DNA of 64,000 bases, taken from NCBI RefSeq assembly GCF_954871325.1, contig NC_088777.1, positions 3,288,509-3,352,508 of the forward strand. Direction: 5' to 3'. The number at the start of each line of letters is the position of its first letter. Position 1 is the stretch's first letter. The notes below the pieces were generated by a model. The model did not search any database. It had not been told where the DNA came from and saw only the letters and a list, made by a program, of their open reading frames with translations. Position numbers and translations under genes: made by a program. The DNA is from Gordionus sp. m RMFG-2023 (Eukaryota > Nematomorpha > Gordioida > Chordodea > Parachordodidae). Shown piece by piece: positions 45,401 through 58,219 of this stretch.

Positions 45401-47922
45401 ATATACATAACAAGAGAGTATACATTAAAATACACTGATTGATTCAATAATTAGACTAAAAATCTTGACTGTATATAATTCAACATCAAAAATGTAATAA
45501 ATAATAAAATAAAAATGAAGAATTTTGGGTTGATCTGAATTAAAAACTAGATTTAAATTATTTATAAAAATATTATATAATTTTATGAAAAAAAAGTAAC
45601 GAGTAACGACTCAAATAAAAAAAAGTTCTATTCGATACTATATGCAAATCGCTCCAGACCGATTTAGCTACTCAATATTAAACCCAGAAAATATTGTCTA
45701 AGCCTCGAAATTTGCTAATATAGATATCAATATCTTCAGGTTTGCGTATTATTTTTCTGGATAAAATACTGAGTTCGCCGTTTTTAAAAATTGGCGTAAA
45801 TGGAGTGATTTTGGACCACTAATCGTTTCTTTACCCTTTGAAACACGGTTTGCCGTTCCTTTTCCTCAAAAAAATGTAACTCCGTTAGTAAGGGAATTTT
45901 TTTCATTTACGTTATTTTACAGCACTAATTTTTTTCATATATTGTTTTATTTATATAAATATAATATGCTAACATTTATAAAACATGTTCTAGCTAAAAT
46001 AAAAATATAATATTTTAAAAAAAATGTATTCTTTTTTTTATTTATATTAAAATTATATATTAATAGAAAATTTTGCCCAAACTTGATTATTAAAAACCGC
46101 CATATTAGTGATTTTAAATATATGGCAAATAATTTTAGTAATAACCCTCGTGATTTCACAAAAATATGGTAGAAAAGTTGACCATCTTTTAGAAAATTCC
46201 TGGCTTCGATAATATACTTCGCTAAAACTTAGATTTCGCCGTTTTTAGTAAGCTATATCAAGGGTTTTATTAATAATATATACTGACCAATAACATACAA
46301 AATAAGATTTTTTTTAAAAAAATTTGACAATATATAGTAAAGATCAAAAAAAAAATTATTTATCTTTTAAAATTAGGGATGTACCGATATTTCAGCCATT
46401 TTAAAATATCGGCTATCGGCCAATATTTTAAAATTTTCCGATCTAAAAAATGGCGTTTTTAACAAAAATAAAATGTTATAAAATTAAAAAAATTTTTTTT
46501 TATCTAAAATCTTTTATTTTTATAAATAAAAATCGAAATACATTTTTATGTTTATTTTTTTAACAATAATAATTAATTAATAAATATTCTGAATTATAAA
46601 CATTAACTAGCTTAGAGGAAAAAAAGCAGAAGGGTTGAAGTCAGAATATGAAAAAATGATATAAAAAGAATCATTGAGAGAGTTTATTATACTGTAGTTT
46701 TATTTCTCTTTTCTAAATATTTAAAAAATGTGTATATGATATATATTTATAGATTTTTTTATAAAAATATTAACATAAATCTTTCATAATTACATATAAT
46801 TTTTGTTTATATTTGTTGCAAAACTTTATAAAGATTCAAATTTATTATGTACAAATATATCAATTTTCGGATGTATATAATTTTGTAAAAATAAAAATGC
46901 CCTCACAAAACGAGAGCATGATAATGAAGCCATGACAGACATGACATAGTGAAGACATCGGGAAAATATTATATATAGAAAATTAAAATCCATTTTTAAA
47001 CGTATTTGTATTTATATTCAAATACATTTTTTAAATAAAGTAAGTGTATTTCTATTTTATATTTGAATATATATATTTTTAAAATTTACCCAGTCCTGAT
47101 CATGGTTACTCAATGATATGTATTTTAATGTTGGATATGCAATTCATGCATTAAATATATTTAAATGTCTATGCAGAGAGTCAGCAGCGCTATTACATGG
47201 TTTGTAATTCAATCGATAAGACATTTAGGTGAAACAAAAACTACAAAATGCGGTGACTCCTATGTATGCACCTTTTTAATTAATAAATCGACAATCAGGT
47301 GTATATAAATCAACATGACGGGGGTCAATGTCATTGGATTAGATATCGCCCTAAAAACTAAAAGTCTCTGCTTATAACAATATAGTAAGATTAGTTTTTA
47401 AATTTTGAAAATGAGTTACAAGTGTAACCGAACCGATATGCTTCCACTGATCTGCTATTTCTTACAATATAATATAAGGAATTTTAATTACAAAAGTGAA
47501 GAAAGAAGGAAGGACGTCCTTGGAGAAAAAGTAAAAATATTATTTTATCTCCTTTTATATTCTCTTTTTCATAAGGTATATATAAAATTTTTACAAATTA
47601 AAATTAGAATATAATATTAAAAAGGTTAAGTTATAAAAATAAAAGTATTACTAAAATAAAAATATAATTTGAATAAGTTAAATGAATGAGCATTACATAA
47701 TAAACAAATACTATTTAATAACCAAAATATAATATATTAATTTATTAGTTTCTATAATATAACAAAAAGTATTGATGATATGGTGTTTTTGAATTTTATA
47801 ACAAACCATCTATTTCTACCTTTCTTTTATTAATTTTTTTAGTCATATAAAGTTCCTAACACATATCTTATTATGAGTTCAACCTATTCAATTTAAAAAA
47901 TTTTAATTAAACGTTTAGGTTT
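42480..47922. other. AT-rich spacer with hAT-like fragments, no gene recognised
   Basis: Around 43195-43270 (GATACC...GATCCGATATTAAATTAA then ATCGGCC) and 46375-46450 (GGGATGTACCGATATTTCAG ... ATCGGCTATCGGCC) lie two sequences with the ATCGG-type subterminal repeats common in hAT MITEs. About 43910-44800 contains two AT-rich minus-strand frames bounded by GC-rich pieces (CCCAGGCTTGCCC, CGCCGGGCGGGC) and may be one more decayed element. A foldback copy of the AACTCAATATTT family lies at about 45655-45790. All long frames here are AT-composition artefacts. Confidence 0.4.
45655..45790. mobile_element. Foldback MITE, AACTCAATATTT family
   Basis: TAGCTACTCAATATTAAACC ... GTCTAAGCCTCGAAATTTGC at the left pairs with TTCAGGTTTGCGTATTATTT ... 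AAATACTGAGTTCGCC at the right; same core as the copies at 33.8 and 59.3 kb. Confidence 0.6.
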
Positions 47923-50900
47923 ATGGGTGAAGAAACATTAACTAAAGATGAATTGACTACAATATTCAAATCATTGAAAAAAATTCCTTCCAATAAAGTT
48001 TTATATTTATTAATATATCTAAAATTTATTTTTCGTTAATAGCAATGTTTTGACTGTGGTAGTACTAATCCATCATGGTGCAGTGTAACATATGGAATAT
48101 TCTTGTGTATAGATTGCTCGGCCGTTCATAGGTCATTAGGTGTCCATGTATCATTTGTAAGATCATCTCAGCTAGATACGAATTGGACATGGACTCAGAT
48201 CAGATCTATGCAAGTTGGAGGAAATGCTAATGCTGTAAATCTTAAAAAATAACATTAAAATTATATCTAAATTTTAAAAGGCTGCCTTTTTTAATCAACA
48301 TAACTGTACTATATCTGATGCCAAAATAAAATACCAAAGCAGAGTTGCAAATCTTTACAGACAAAAGATTAATAGTCAGGCTGAAAAAGCAATGGAGCAA
48401 TATGGGACTCAAGTTTAATTTTTACACTTAGATTGTTTTTATATATTTTTATTAGCTGCTTATTAATCAAACAATCAAAAATGATCAAAAAAATGATGGC
48501 AAAGAAGATGACTTTTTTAGCATTTTGAAAGATGACAATTTAGATGATAAGGACATATATAACTCTGAATTTAAACAAAAAAGTAATAAAATTAATTTAA
48601 CATTTAATTTATCACAATAAAATCTTTTTATAACAAATTTAATATAACATTGTTAAGATTAAAAAAAATTAATATGTTTTTTGTAAATTATCAAAAATAC
48701 AATTTAGCTGAAAACAATTTCTCTGGGGATCCATCTTTATTTACATCTTCATTATCATCAGAAAATGGGTTGACAGTCAAAAAATCAACATTTAATTCTA
48801 AAAAGGTTATTAATTAATTAATATATGAATCGAATATAGATTTTTAAAAAATTTATATAAAAATTAAAAGACTATTTATTAGAAAGAGACTCTCCTATCC
48901 TCATTGGAAGGAATTATAATGATAAGGCTGAGTTTTTAATGTACTTAATTATTTGCAAAAACAATTTATTTTTAATTTATATCTTTTAACATTGACACCA
49001 ATCATCATTATAAAATTATAAGCTTAATTTTTATAGATATAAATGATAAAAGAAACAAATAAGAAATAACTTAATTTTTTTACTTGGAAAATTAAAGTAC
49101 ATCAAGGACTCTTCATAAAACTCAAATAAGTGTGGACTAAATAATATCTACTGCCTGGTTATTATGGCTGCAGAGAATCAAGGGCAATCTAGTTCATTTT
49201 TTTCCATCAACAACCAAATTGAACCATTGGTCACATTTTAAAGTCTAAACTACTATGGTGGACTGATTTTTATTTTGGTTTTAATTACCTATATAAAACA
49301 GAAGGGAAATAAATAAATGCAAAACATTTGATACCTTTATTTTTACTCCAATTGCCACATTCATCACCTATTTTTTTAAAAAATTTTGGCTCATAAAATA
49401 TGAATCCACATATTGGAGGCCAAAGAATTCCTTTTCTAAAGACAAAAGAATACAAAATAAAAATATTTAAATGTAAGCACTTTTTAGGGAGTGCACCCCC
49501 AAATTTTTAATATGGTTTTGTAATTTTAATCTTTTTTTAAATAAATAGTATATATATGTATAGTCTTTAACTGTTGAAGTGTATTTTTGAAATAGAAATA
49601 AAAATAATTTCGTAGTTTTTTAAAAGAAATATATATAAATCAAAATACCATTAAACTCTAAAATTTAAATAATTTTGCTTATTTCTGAATATGGAAATAA
49701 TAAAAATTACTATAATATGATCCATCCGCTTCATTGAGATCAGCTTTAAAAATGATATTAGATATTACCTTATTGCTAAGTTGCTTGCTTTGAAATTGTT
49801 CATAAAGAACTAAGTTGTTTGAATGACTAATTAATATCTACTTAGTAAAAAATGGGTCCTATTATTATTATAAAATGTAAAAACAAGCAGTTGTTTTAAA
49901 ATAGGTTAACTAAGTTAACTAATGTGGTTTTTATATAGATTCTCGAAATACTTCACAAATAGATATAAACTTACATCGATTTAGCATTTTCAATATCTAG
50001 CTATATCTCGTCCACCTAGAATTGGAGTGCTCCACTTGTTCATATGTTTAAAATGAGAATATCAACATTAATGTTAAAATCAAATGTAGGAAAAACTTAT
50101 TGATCAATTTTAACAGAGCTATAACTTTGACCAAAATTATTATTTTTTTTAATCTAGTTTTTATTTTTATATACACTGGGAATAAATAAGTTATTATCCA
50201 CTTCTAACTCAAAAATTTTGAAAATGTCGAGTAGAGCACTCCAATTCTTGACCGACGATCTATTAAGAGTAAATAATGTATTGATGAAGACAATAATTTA
50301 AAAGTTCAAATGAGATTGAGTAGATTTTGTATATAAATAGAACTTGGATAAATATGTTTAAAAAAATTTATTTTTTAAAATCCAGTCTGAACCATGGACC
50401 GATTTTAAAGACCAACACCCATAATTATTCATTCCAAACCCAAAAACCCAACCGTTAACATTCACTCTTTGCAATTAAGATGAAAATCCTATAGTTTTTT
50501 TTAAGTGGAAATGATACATTCAGTCTGTGCCCCAAACAAAAGACATAGCATTTCATTAAACTATAAAAGATTTTAAGGAAAGAAGAAAAAAAAATTATTA
50601 TTAAAATAAAAAATATTAACCCCAATCATCGATTTATATTAGGCAAACGTCACGGGGAAAAAAACGTTTTCTACTCAAAAGTTGGGCAACACCGTCGATT
50701 TCTCTGAAATGGAAAAGAAGGCCCAAATTTATGATTCCACCAGGGTTAAGATGGCGGAAAAGATTGCGGGGGATGCCAAGGCAGCTAAAGAACTCTCCGA
50801 ACAATGCGAAGAAGATGAATCTAAAAAAATGTTAATTTTTATTTATTTATATAAGAGACCTGCAGGGCCGGGCGGTATTTTAATATTTAAATATATCCGG

Positions 50901-53900
50901 GCCGGGCCATTTTGACCAAATTAATGAAAGTGGTTGTTCTTAGTGTTGTTAAACTATCTAACTTTAGTAAACTTTAAAAGAGTGTAACCATGTTTTTATT
51001 CAAAAATATTCTAATCAATCTTCAAGTTGGGACTCACCTTAGAGGCTTAATTCAATATTTTAGGCTAAAAGCTTGATTAAGCTAAAATAGAGATGGTCAA
51101 AGTTTAGGTAATTTAACAACACTAGCTGTTCTTTAAATCGATTATATCAAATTTAATAGAAGCGTCTATAGAAGTCTAAACATTTCTGCCATCCATATAA
51201 AACAAAATTTGATTGGGCTCTATAAATAAATGATCAGATCCTGGTATTTTTATTTATCTACACAAATTCTAAATGATACCTTTTAATGTTTCCCGAATCC
51301 TTTAATTTTCTATTGTTTATATATATGAAGGAATAACCACGTACTTTTTGCTAGCTCTTTCCTTATGTAAATGTGTAGGCACTATTTCCTCGGAGTCCGA
51401 GTTGGGGTGGGGGGGGGGTCATGTCTATTATCAAAGACAGTGTCTGTTCAGAGATATTAGAAATTTTTTTTTAAAAAAAGGTATAAGTTATTTAAATTAA
51501 GGTAATTTAAATATTATTATTTTTTTGACGATTCTTATTTCATTTTTTTTTATGTCAAGAATCATGGATATATTGGATATTCATCAGTTTGAATATTTTA
51601 TTATTTTTTTTGAGATATTTTGATAACTTAATTTTGTTTTCTTTTGTCTTTCCGTTTATTATATAAATATCAGAGACCCACAGGTTCGGCCCTAAGCCTG
51701 GCCCAGGTACCCACGCTGGGCCGTATTTTAAATTTTAAAAAAACCTGAGCCGGGCCTTAATTTTTTTTTTGATATTAACTTTATTTATATCAATTTATAT
51801 TAACTGTACATTCATATTTTTGATAGTTTGCCTAAATCTGTTGCAACTAAAAATGATATGATAAAAAAAATTTTTAACGCGTTGATTTTTTAATATATTA
51901 TATTATATATATTATATACAATATTTTTATTGAATATAAAAAATCCGTGTATAAATGGATTTTGAGGTACTTGAAAATATTTAATATAGAATCTGGACTT
52001 GGGATTAGGTACAACAGATGCACCAATCAAAAATCTGGAATCCCCTATTAATCCTCTGACCCAACACAAAAAAAGTGATCACCTATACCCATCCGTCTAG
52101 ATTCCGCAATATATCTTGCATCTTTATTCGAGATTTTTCTATCACCCGAAATAATATCTTCCTTTTTTATTTTTCACTATCCAGGACTTCCTTGCGATTA
52201 GCTTACAACGATCTGAGCTTGCAGAGCAAAGCGAGCGACGAAAAAATCAAAAATCTTTCAGCTCAAAAGGCTAAACAATACGAGAGATTGGGTATGGGAA
52301 AGGAAAGCAATACCAAAAAGTTGGTTTTTCAAATGAATAAAATTAGCTCCTTTTTTACAATTAGAATGGTTTAACTGCCATTTACGAGAAGAAAAAAAGA
52401 AGGTGTTTAGAATAATGCATTCTTTGGATGTATAAGGAAACGAAAGTTAAAGATTAGTATTACTTTACTTTTTTAAATAAAAATATATATATATATATAC
52501 GGTTATAATTAATATTTATTGATTAAGGGGAATCAGCCATTTTGCCTCTAAAGATATGGTGAACATCGAACAATTGGGCGTTGACAAAGACGACAGTGAC
52601 AACCTCAGAACCACGAAGAATGCTAATAAAACAACCGGAAGTGCTGCTACACGAGATTTGGACAAATTCTTTGACAAGTCTTTTTTTTCCCTTGTTTCCT
52701 TCTTTCTATATAAATTTTTTTTTTTTATTAATTCTCAATTTTAATTTAATTTTTTTAAAAAAAATTAACATTAGATACGGGTTAGACGACGATTACCAAG
52801 ACGCGGAAGACGACTGGTCTTCTAGCGGCAAAAAAAACGGGAAAAAGGCGGGGAGCCGAATTTTCGATGGTATTAAGCCCTACAGCGAAAGTACTAAAGA
52901 TGTGGACATGGATAAATATAAGACGAAAAAGGGACAAAATTATGAGTATGAAATTAGTTAACATCGTATAATTTTTTTAAAAAAAACCAATGACATGTAT
53001 AATACCTAGACTGACGATTCATTCAAGTTGTACATCAATCAAATCAGCTGGGGACGCCATATTGGTTACAGTAATCATTATTAAAATTAATAACATCAAT
53101 CTGGATCATAAAATTAGGATAATATATATTTGTTGTTTTAATTTTAAAAATTAGAAAATACATAGTAGTTTTTAACTTGAGAATAATTATCATAAGGGTT
53201 ACCAAAATGGCGAGTCCAGCTGATTTGCTAACGACGCTTTTACATGCATTATAATGAATGAATCGCCAGTCTAGGTATTATTATATGTCATTGAAAAAAA
53301 CATACACAATAAGGGAAGGAAAGGAAATGAGAACATTCTTAGATTAAATAATATCCAACCATGTTAAAAGTGAGGGCCCTTAACTCCAAAAAATATGGTT
53401 CATACTTCCGGTTCTATATATTAGACAAGTTTAATGTGGAACATGAGGAGATGTATAATGATTAGGCCTATTCAAAAATAATTCGAATTCGAATCTAATC
53501 GAATAATTACGAATACGAATAACAAATTATTTGTTTTATCTGAATACGAATACTCATTTATTCGATTCGAATAAAACGAATTATTCGTAATATTTAATAA
53601 ATTGTTTAATAAATCTAACATTTGTCATTTCTATTTGTTGACCTGCCAATCGGAGAGGTGATGTGTTTGTGTTTATAAAAATTCTAGCACAAATTTAAAA
53701 ATTTCGAAGTGAAATTTAAATTTTTATTTGCCACATTTTTTGAATCTCACGAAAAGTTTATTTTTTGAATCTCATAATAAATTATATTAAAAATTACACA
53801 AACCAGAGGTACATAAAAATATATTACATTTCTACAATAATTATTGTTAGCTAGCCTAATTATGTTAGAGGAGATTGCTTCTGATGAAATTATGCTTGAT

Positions 53901-55832
53901 GTTGAAGATGAGAAAATTTCCTCACAAAAGAGAGCAATCATATGGGATCAATATCAAATCCTTAAAGATAGTGAAAAGGCTGCTTGCAATCATTGCAAGA
54001 GTATTATAAAATGTAAAGGCAAAACAACATCTCCTCTTATTAATCATTATAATAGGTTTCATTTACACCCTAGTAAAAAAAATAATAAAATTGACATTTT
54101 TTTAAAGTCTACACCAAATTCTTCAAAAAAAAATTAATTTTAAGGATAATTTATTAAAATTATTTATAAATCATAATATTCCTTTTATTTATTTTATTAA
54201 AAAATTAATTCGAATTATTCGAAATATTCGAATCGAATACAAATAGTAGATTTTATTGTTCGTACGAATTTAAATAGTAAATTATTCGATTCGTTTAAAC
54301 CAATTGAATATGAATAATGCACTATTCGATTCGAATTCGTTTTTGAATAGGCCTAATAATGATATGAATTGATAAGATACTTTATATAAATCTTATTTGA
54401 CACGCGATTTATTTCTATCCTTCAGTAAGGATACCAAGGACGAAACCAACGCGGCTAGAACCCAATTTTCTAACGCCAAATCAATATCCTCCGATCAATA
54501 TTTCAACAAACATACCAGGGACGAGGTATATAATAATAATAATACGTATATGTTGACACCATTTTTATTATGAAAACTTAATGTTTCACACTAACAATAA
54601 TTTCAAATATTGTTGCTAAAACTTATCATTTTTATATATTTATATTTCATATTGTTTATGAATGACCAATTTTAAGTAGCGTTTATCATCTCAAAATTTT
54701 ATATCCAATTTGATGGAATGATTAATAGTTAAATAAGTAGAAGAAAAGGGGGGGGGGCTGAGTCATTTGCCAAATCTATAAATGATTCCGTCAAATCTCG
54801 ATTTTTCCTAAATTCGGCGTGCAGATAAAGGTTAATTCCACGACAAATCAATGCTTCGGACGACCATTTTAAAAATAGATGAAAACTTGGTATGATGATT
54901 CCTATATAAAAAATTAAAATTAGAATATTCTTAGCTCTAGAATTGAAGTTGGCGCCAATCTTAGTTTTAATGATCCTCAATTGCCAGATAAATATTTAGT
55001 CTGAAGTCACAAATTATATATTATTTTATAGCCCCCTTCAAATTTCTCATTAAGAAAATACTAAAATTAAAATTAAAATACTTATTCGAGATAGGTCACA
55101 TTCGAAATCAGGGGGTTGTCACTAGCCTTTACAACCTCAGGGTCTCAAAATAATTTTTGAAAATGATTTTTAAAACTCTTTTTTTTAAGCTAACATTATC
55201 AAAATTACATTTATTTTTAAAAATTTTAAAATTTCAAGGAGGTTCTTAAAATTATCTAAGCTACCCTTCCCAAATATATTTATTTACCCATATATTTATA
55301 GCAAAAAAAGGTTAAGCTTTAGCTAATTGAAATTACTTTTCATAAGTAACTTTATAAAATTATTTAAAAAATAATAATATATAATTATAATATTTTTATT
55401 AAATTTTAAAATTAAATAATATCACAATTTTGTAAAATTTTACTTTAAAGAAAAGAATTTAAAACAATTTTGAATTGAAAATTTGGAACTTCAAAAAAAA
55501 ATTTTTTACAGGGAAGCGAATACAACGCCAAGCTACGCAATCTGGAAGGCAAATCGGCTATTTCTAGTTCCGATCTTTTCGGCGAAAGTGACGGCTTCAA
55601 ATCGGGAACTTCCAAAGGTTCTGGAAACCCTCGCAGGTCTTCATCCAATTTCTCCACGTCCTACAACAACGCTTACGACTACTACTCAACCTATAAAGAC
55701 ATGTTGTCCCCCGAGCTTACCAATATCAAAGACGGCGTTAAAGATGGGGTCAGCAGAATAACCGGAAGGTTGACCAACATGGCGAGCAGCGTGTTTAGTA
55801 ATATTCAGGTTAAGCATTACGAGTTTTCTTGA
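47923..55832 (+). CDS. ARFGAP3: ArfGAP2/3 orthologue, eleven exons, complete
   Basis: Exons 47923-47997, 48043-48234, 48281-48412, 48456-48582, 48708-48805, 50643-50830, 52185-52319, 52528-52677, 52775-52945, 54426-54525 and 55512-55832 join in frame to about 562 residues, near the usual 515-525. The N-terminal ArfGAP zinc finger CFDC-(16)-CIDC (C27, C30, C47, C50) is followed by the arginine finger in [10 protein letters not shown] (R55) and by [17 protein letters not shown]. The middle [20 protein letters not shown] and [16 protein letters not shown]...ERLGMGK, and the C-terminal [12 protein letters not shown] and [15 protein letters not shown], match the motifs that define ArfGAP2/3 rather than ArfGAP1. 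Role: stimulates GTP hydrolysis on Arf1 at the Golgi and drives the COPI coat cycle. Early introns are about 45 bases; later ones reach 1.8 kb and house transposons. Two donors are weak (AA|GTTGGT at 52320, CAA|GTTTAA at 48413). A short frame after acceptor ATTAG at 48882 would give an early stop; direct splicing from 48805 to 50643 restores the conserved order and is preferred. Confidence 0.9.
48806..50642. other. ArfGAP2/3 fifth intron
   Basis: AT-rich, with one likely small foldback element at about 50020-50245: CTAGAATTGGAGTGCTCCAC at its left and AGCACTCCAATTCTTGACC at its right. No target duplication is clear. Confidence 0.5.
50831..52184. other. ArfGAP2/3 sixth intron with GGGCC-type hAT-like ends
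   Basis: GAGACCTGCAGGGCCGGGCG starts at 50857, just inside the donor, and a related AGAGACCCACAGGTTCGGCC with TGGCCCAGG and GCTGGGCCG follows at 51672. Both resemble the nested element at 62671-63048. The remainder is AT-rich and includes a poly-G run near 51410. Confidence 0.45.
52988..53293. mobile_element. Foldback MITE, CAATGAC family, copy 4, perfect 8-bp TSD
   Basis: Left CAATGACATGTATAATACC with CTAGACTGACGATTCATTC, right GAATGAATCGCCAGTCTAGG with TATTATTATATGTCATTG. AAAAAAAC flanks it at 52980-52987 and 53294-53301. It inserted in the ninth intron of the ArfGAP gene. Best preserved of the four copies; no coding potential. Confidence 0.88.
53463..54355 (+). mobile_element. hAT element with BED-type zinc-finger ORF, perfect 8-bp TSD
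   Basis: Terminal inverted repeats TAGGCCTATTCAAAAA begin and end the 893-base element, and ATAATGAT flanks it exactly (53455-53462 and 54356-54363). Next to each end is an array of ATTCGAATTCG / ATTCGATTCG words. The interior carries one open frame from the ATG at about 53862 to 54137, about 91 residues: a short acidic lead ([17 protein letters not shown]), then a BED finger CNHC...HYNRFH with the IWDQY..L lead typical of hAT transposase N-termini. No catalytic DDE or dimerisation region follows, so the element encodes only the DNA-binding part and is non-autonomous. The frame is uninterrupted. Confidence 0.88.
53862..54137 (+). CDS. BED zinc-finger protein encoded by the hAT element
   Basis: Uninterrupted frame of about 91 codons. 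The finger is C-x2-C ... H-x3-H-type ([14 protein letters not shown]...[12 protein letters not shown]), preceded by an aromatic IWDQYQIL motif, as in BED domains of hAT transposases and of host proteins derived from them. It ends just after the finger in a Lys/Asn/Ser-rich tail. Whether it is expressed is unknown; it lies on the same strand as the ArfGAP gene, inside its ninth intron. Confidence 0.6.
   Translation: MLEEIASDEIMLDVEDEKISSQKRAIIWDQYQILKDSEKAACNHCKSIIKCKGKTTSPLINHYNRFHLHPSKKNNKIDIFLKSTPNSSKKN
54526..55511. other. ArfGAP2/3 last intron
   Basis: AT-rich. A piece at 55115-55260 (TCACTAGCCTTTACAACCTC then AAAATAATTTTTGAAAATG) resembles, in reverse, the sequence near 19235-19370, so it is probably another dispersed repeat. 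No exon is seen. Confidence 0.45.
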
Positions 55833-57873
55833 TAGAGAGGAAAGTAAAAAAAATACCAGAGTGCAAAATTGTGCGATTTGTAATCGAAAATTGGTTCTTT
55901 ATTATCATTTTTACTTAAAAACAATATTCTTCTTCGCTAAAAATTGGGGATATTTATAGATATTGGGGAAATGTCTTAAATATTAATAAGTACTCCCTTA
56001 GCCTCCACCAATATTATTTATTATCAATATTGGCTTAAAGATTTTATATGATAAGAAATAATCCCAATTTTTATTTGAACAGAAATAAAATAATGACCGT
56101 CAATTTTGAGCCGAAATATTTTTATCACAATGACAATATTTTTATCATTCTTGATAACCTACATTTTCTTACTTTTAAAATAAAAATAAAAATTGAATAT
56201 TAACTAAATTTTTCAAATTACTCTACCAATAAAACGGTTTAACTAACAGGACCGACCTCTTGACTTGTTTATTAAAGGAGATCGTACTCTGGGATTTTCT
56301 TAATGCATCTTTACTTACGAAAAGAAAATCATCTTTTTTTTATCATAAGGTCCTCCGCACTTTTCTCACATCATACCCCTCCACATGTTTTAAGTTTCCA
56401 AAGACTTCTACGATCATTTCTACTTATATCGAACACAAACAATTATATATTTATTTTTTCTAAAGGATCGATATAGCTAAGTCAATGAAGGTCGTCTCGA
56501 GGAACATTTATTGCTCTTGAAATTCTCAATCTTCGATTACTATGCTGAATATTTAATATCCCTTAAAAAGAGTTTGATGAAGAGGAAAAACAGAATGATA
56601 ATAATTTTATATTTGTATTTTATCTTATTTATTCCTCGCATTATTTTGTAATTGATTATTATTTTTTGTTATATCATTTCATTTTAAAACCTTATATATA
56701 TATTTTTTTTCCTTTTTTTTGTACTCAATTAATATATAGTAGCTGCATCTACCCAGGTAAAGTTTTAAAAAGAATTGTATCGAGATTACTGAAAGATGCT
56801 AATTGTGTACTAATTTAATTAGGTTTCAGAAATGGTATCAAAACATATGTTTTTCAAATATAATTTTTATAATCCCCGCCTTTATTAAATTTATTTACCC
56901 GTCTTATATTATTTATAAAAATATGATGAAAATTTCATAAAAAAACATTTTTAAAAACAAGTTAGTGGTGATTATGTTTAGGTTTGGGTATACAATCAAA
57001 AAACAAAATAAATTTCGGCCATTTTTATTTTGTGTGTATGTGTGAATTATAAAACTGGAAAATTTTCGAATATTTAAAAATTAATTTTTATTAGTATCTA
57101 AAAACTTGATCGTTCACGTCAATCATTAAATTTTTTAAGGTAATAGTTTCCAATGAATTAGTATGTATTATAAATTGATTTTAAAATATCGCATAACGCA
57201 ATATAATTCTTAGGAATCTATATTGACAAAAGGTCATTTAACTAATATAATGTGCTACCATTCAATGTTTTATGGAATTGGCTAATAAGGAAAAATTTGT
57301 AGGCCTATCCAAATTTATAATTCTTGAAGAGAATATAAATGACTAATCCAAATCATAAAACTATATGGTGTAAACCAAGATAACTTAATGAAGCTAGTTA
57401 AGTAATCGAGAAATTTATTGTGAGATTAAGATTTTAAAAGATTATCTTCCATTCTGACCATTATTTCTCATCTAAATTATGCAATCAAATGCTCTCAGCA
57501 GCAGGAGTAATAATCTTAAATTTTATAGGCACACAAATAATAAATGCTTGTTAATTTGTAGTCATGCCCCCAAAACACTAAAATTCTTTAGAAGAAATAT
57601 TTTGAAGCCTAGAGTTATTTACACGCTAAGGATGCAATATTAGAGATGAATAATTTAGTAACTAGAAAATAAGGACCAGAGTGGTATGATGAAAGTAATT
57701 AAGGTTTTATATATTGTCGAACCACCATTAGTTGGTATAATAGTAGTTTGCAATAAAATTTTACAAACTGTTTTTTAGAAAAGAAAAAATAGCTTTCCTA
57801 GAAACACGTATTAAAAAGAGTAGGAAAAAAAAGTTATATACTATGATTACATCCATTATGGGATTAATAATAA
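55833..57873. other. 3' flank of the ArfGAP gene, AT-rich
   Basis: The first ~560 bases (to about 56400) are also present, diverged, at about 60870-61545 (see the partial duplication). The remainder shows no gene. Confidence 0.5.
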
Positions 57874-57995
57874 GTTAAGATGCTTACTATCTTAAGGTAT
57901 TACTTATAAAATTTGTATTTTGTTTATTTTTCATTTGGATAGGAACTACCAAATATATTTATAATATATATTTGAAAAATTGTAATTTTTGGAAA

Positions 57996-58070
57996 GCCTC
58001 TGTGGCCTAGTTGGCAAGAGCGTCGCTTACCAATCCTATGGTCATGGGTTCGAATCCCAGCAATGATCTT
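57996..58070 (+). other. tRNA-like pol III module (SINE head), not a functional tRNA
   Basis: GCCTCTGTGGCCTAGTTGGC, then AAGAGCGTCGCTTACC and GGGTTCGAATCCCAG follow tRNA D-arm and T-arm layouts. The expected acceptor partner of GCCTCTG (CAGAGGC) is absent at the 3' side, where CAATGATC stands, so the acceptor stem cannot form. Copy 2 has the same module at about 60680-60610 on the minus strand. Confidence 0.7.
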
Positions 58071-58219
58071 GTTTTTTTTTCATAACATAACTTGGTGGTT
58101 CCGTCCTTGGGGGCATGATATCTAGGAGGCCGGACTCGACCTCGTGATTCCGTTATAATATATTAAATAATAAGGGTCTTATTCTTATTACATTTTTATA
58201 AATTTCGGTCGGTATTTAG

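Noticed and set aside
48883-48939. Alternative terminal exon for the ArfGAP gene
   Set aside because: It would end the protein before motifs that are clearly present downstream in frame; direct splicing to 50643 restores the ArfGAP2/3 order.
57996-58070. Functional tRNA gene
   Set aside because: The acceptor stem cannot pair and the same module recurs inside another copy of the element; treated as a tRNA-like module.
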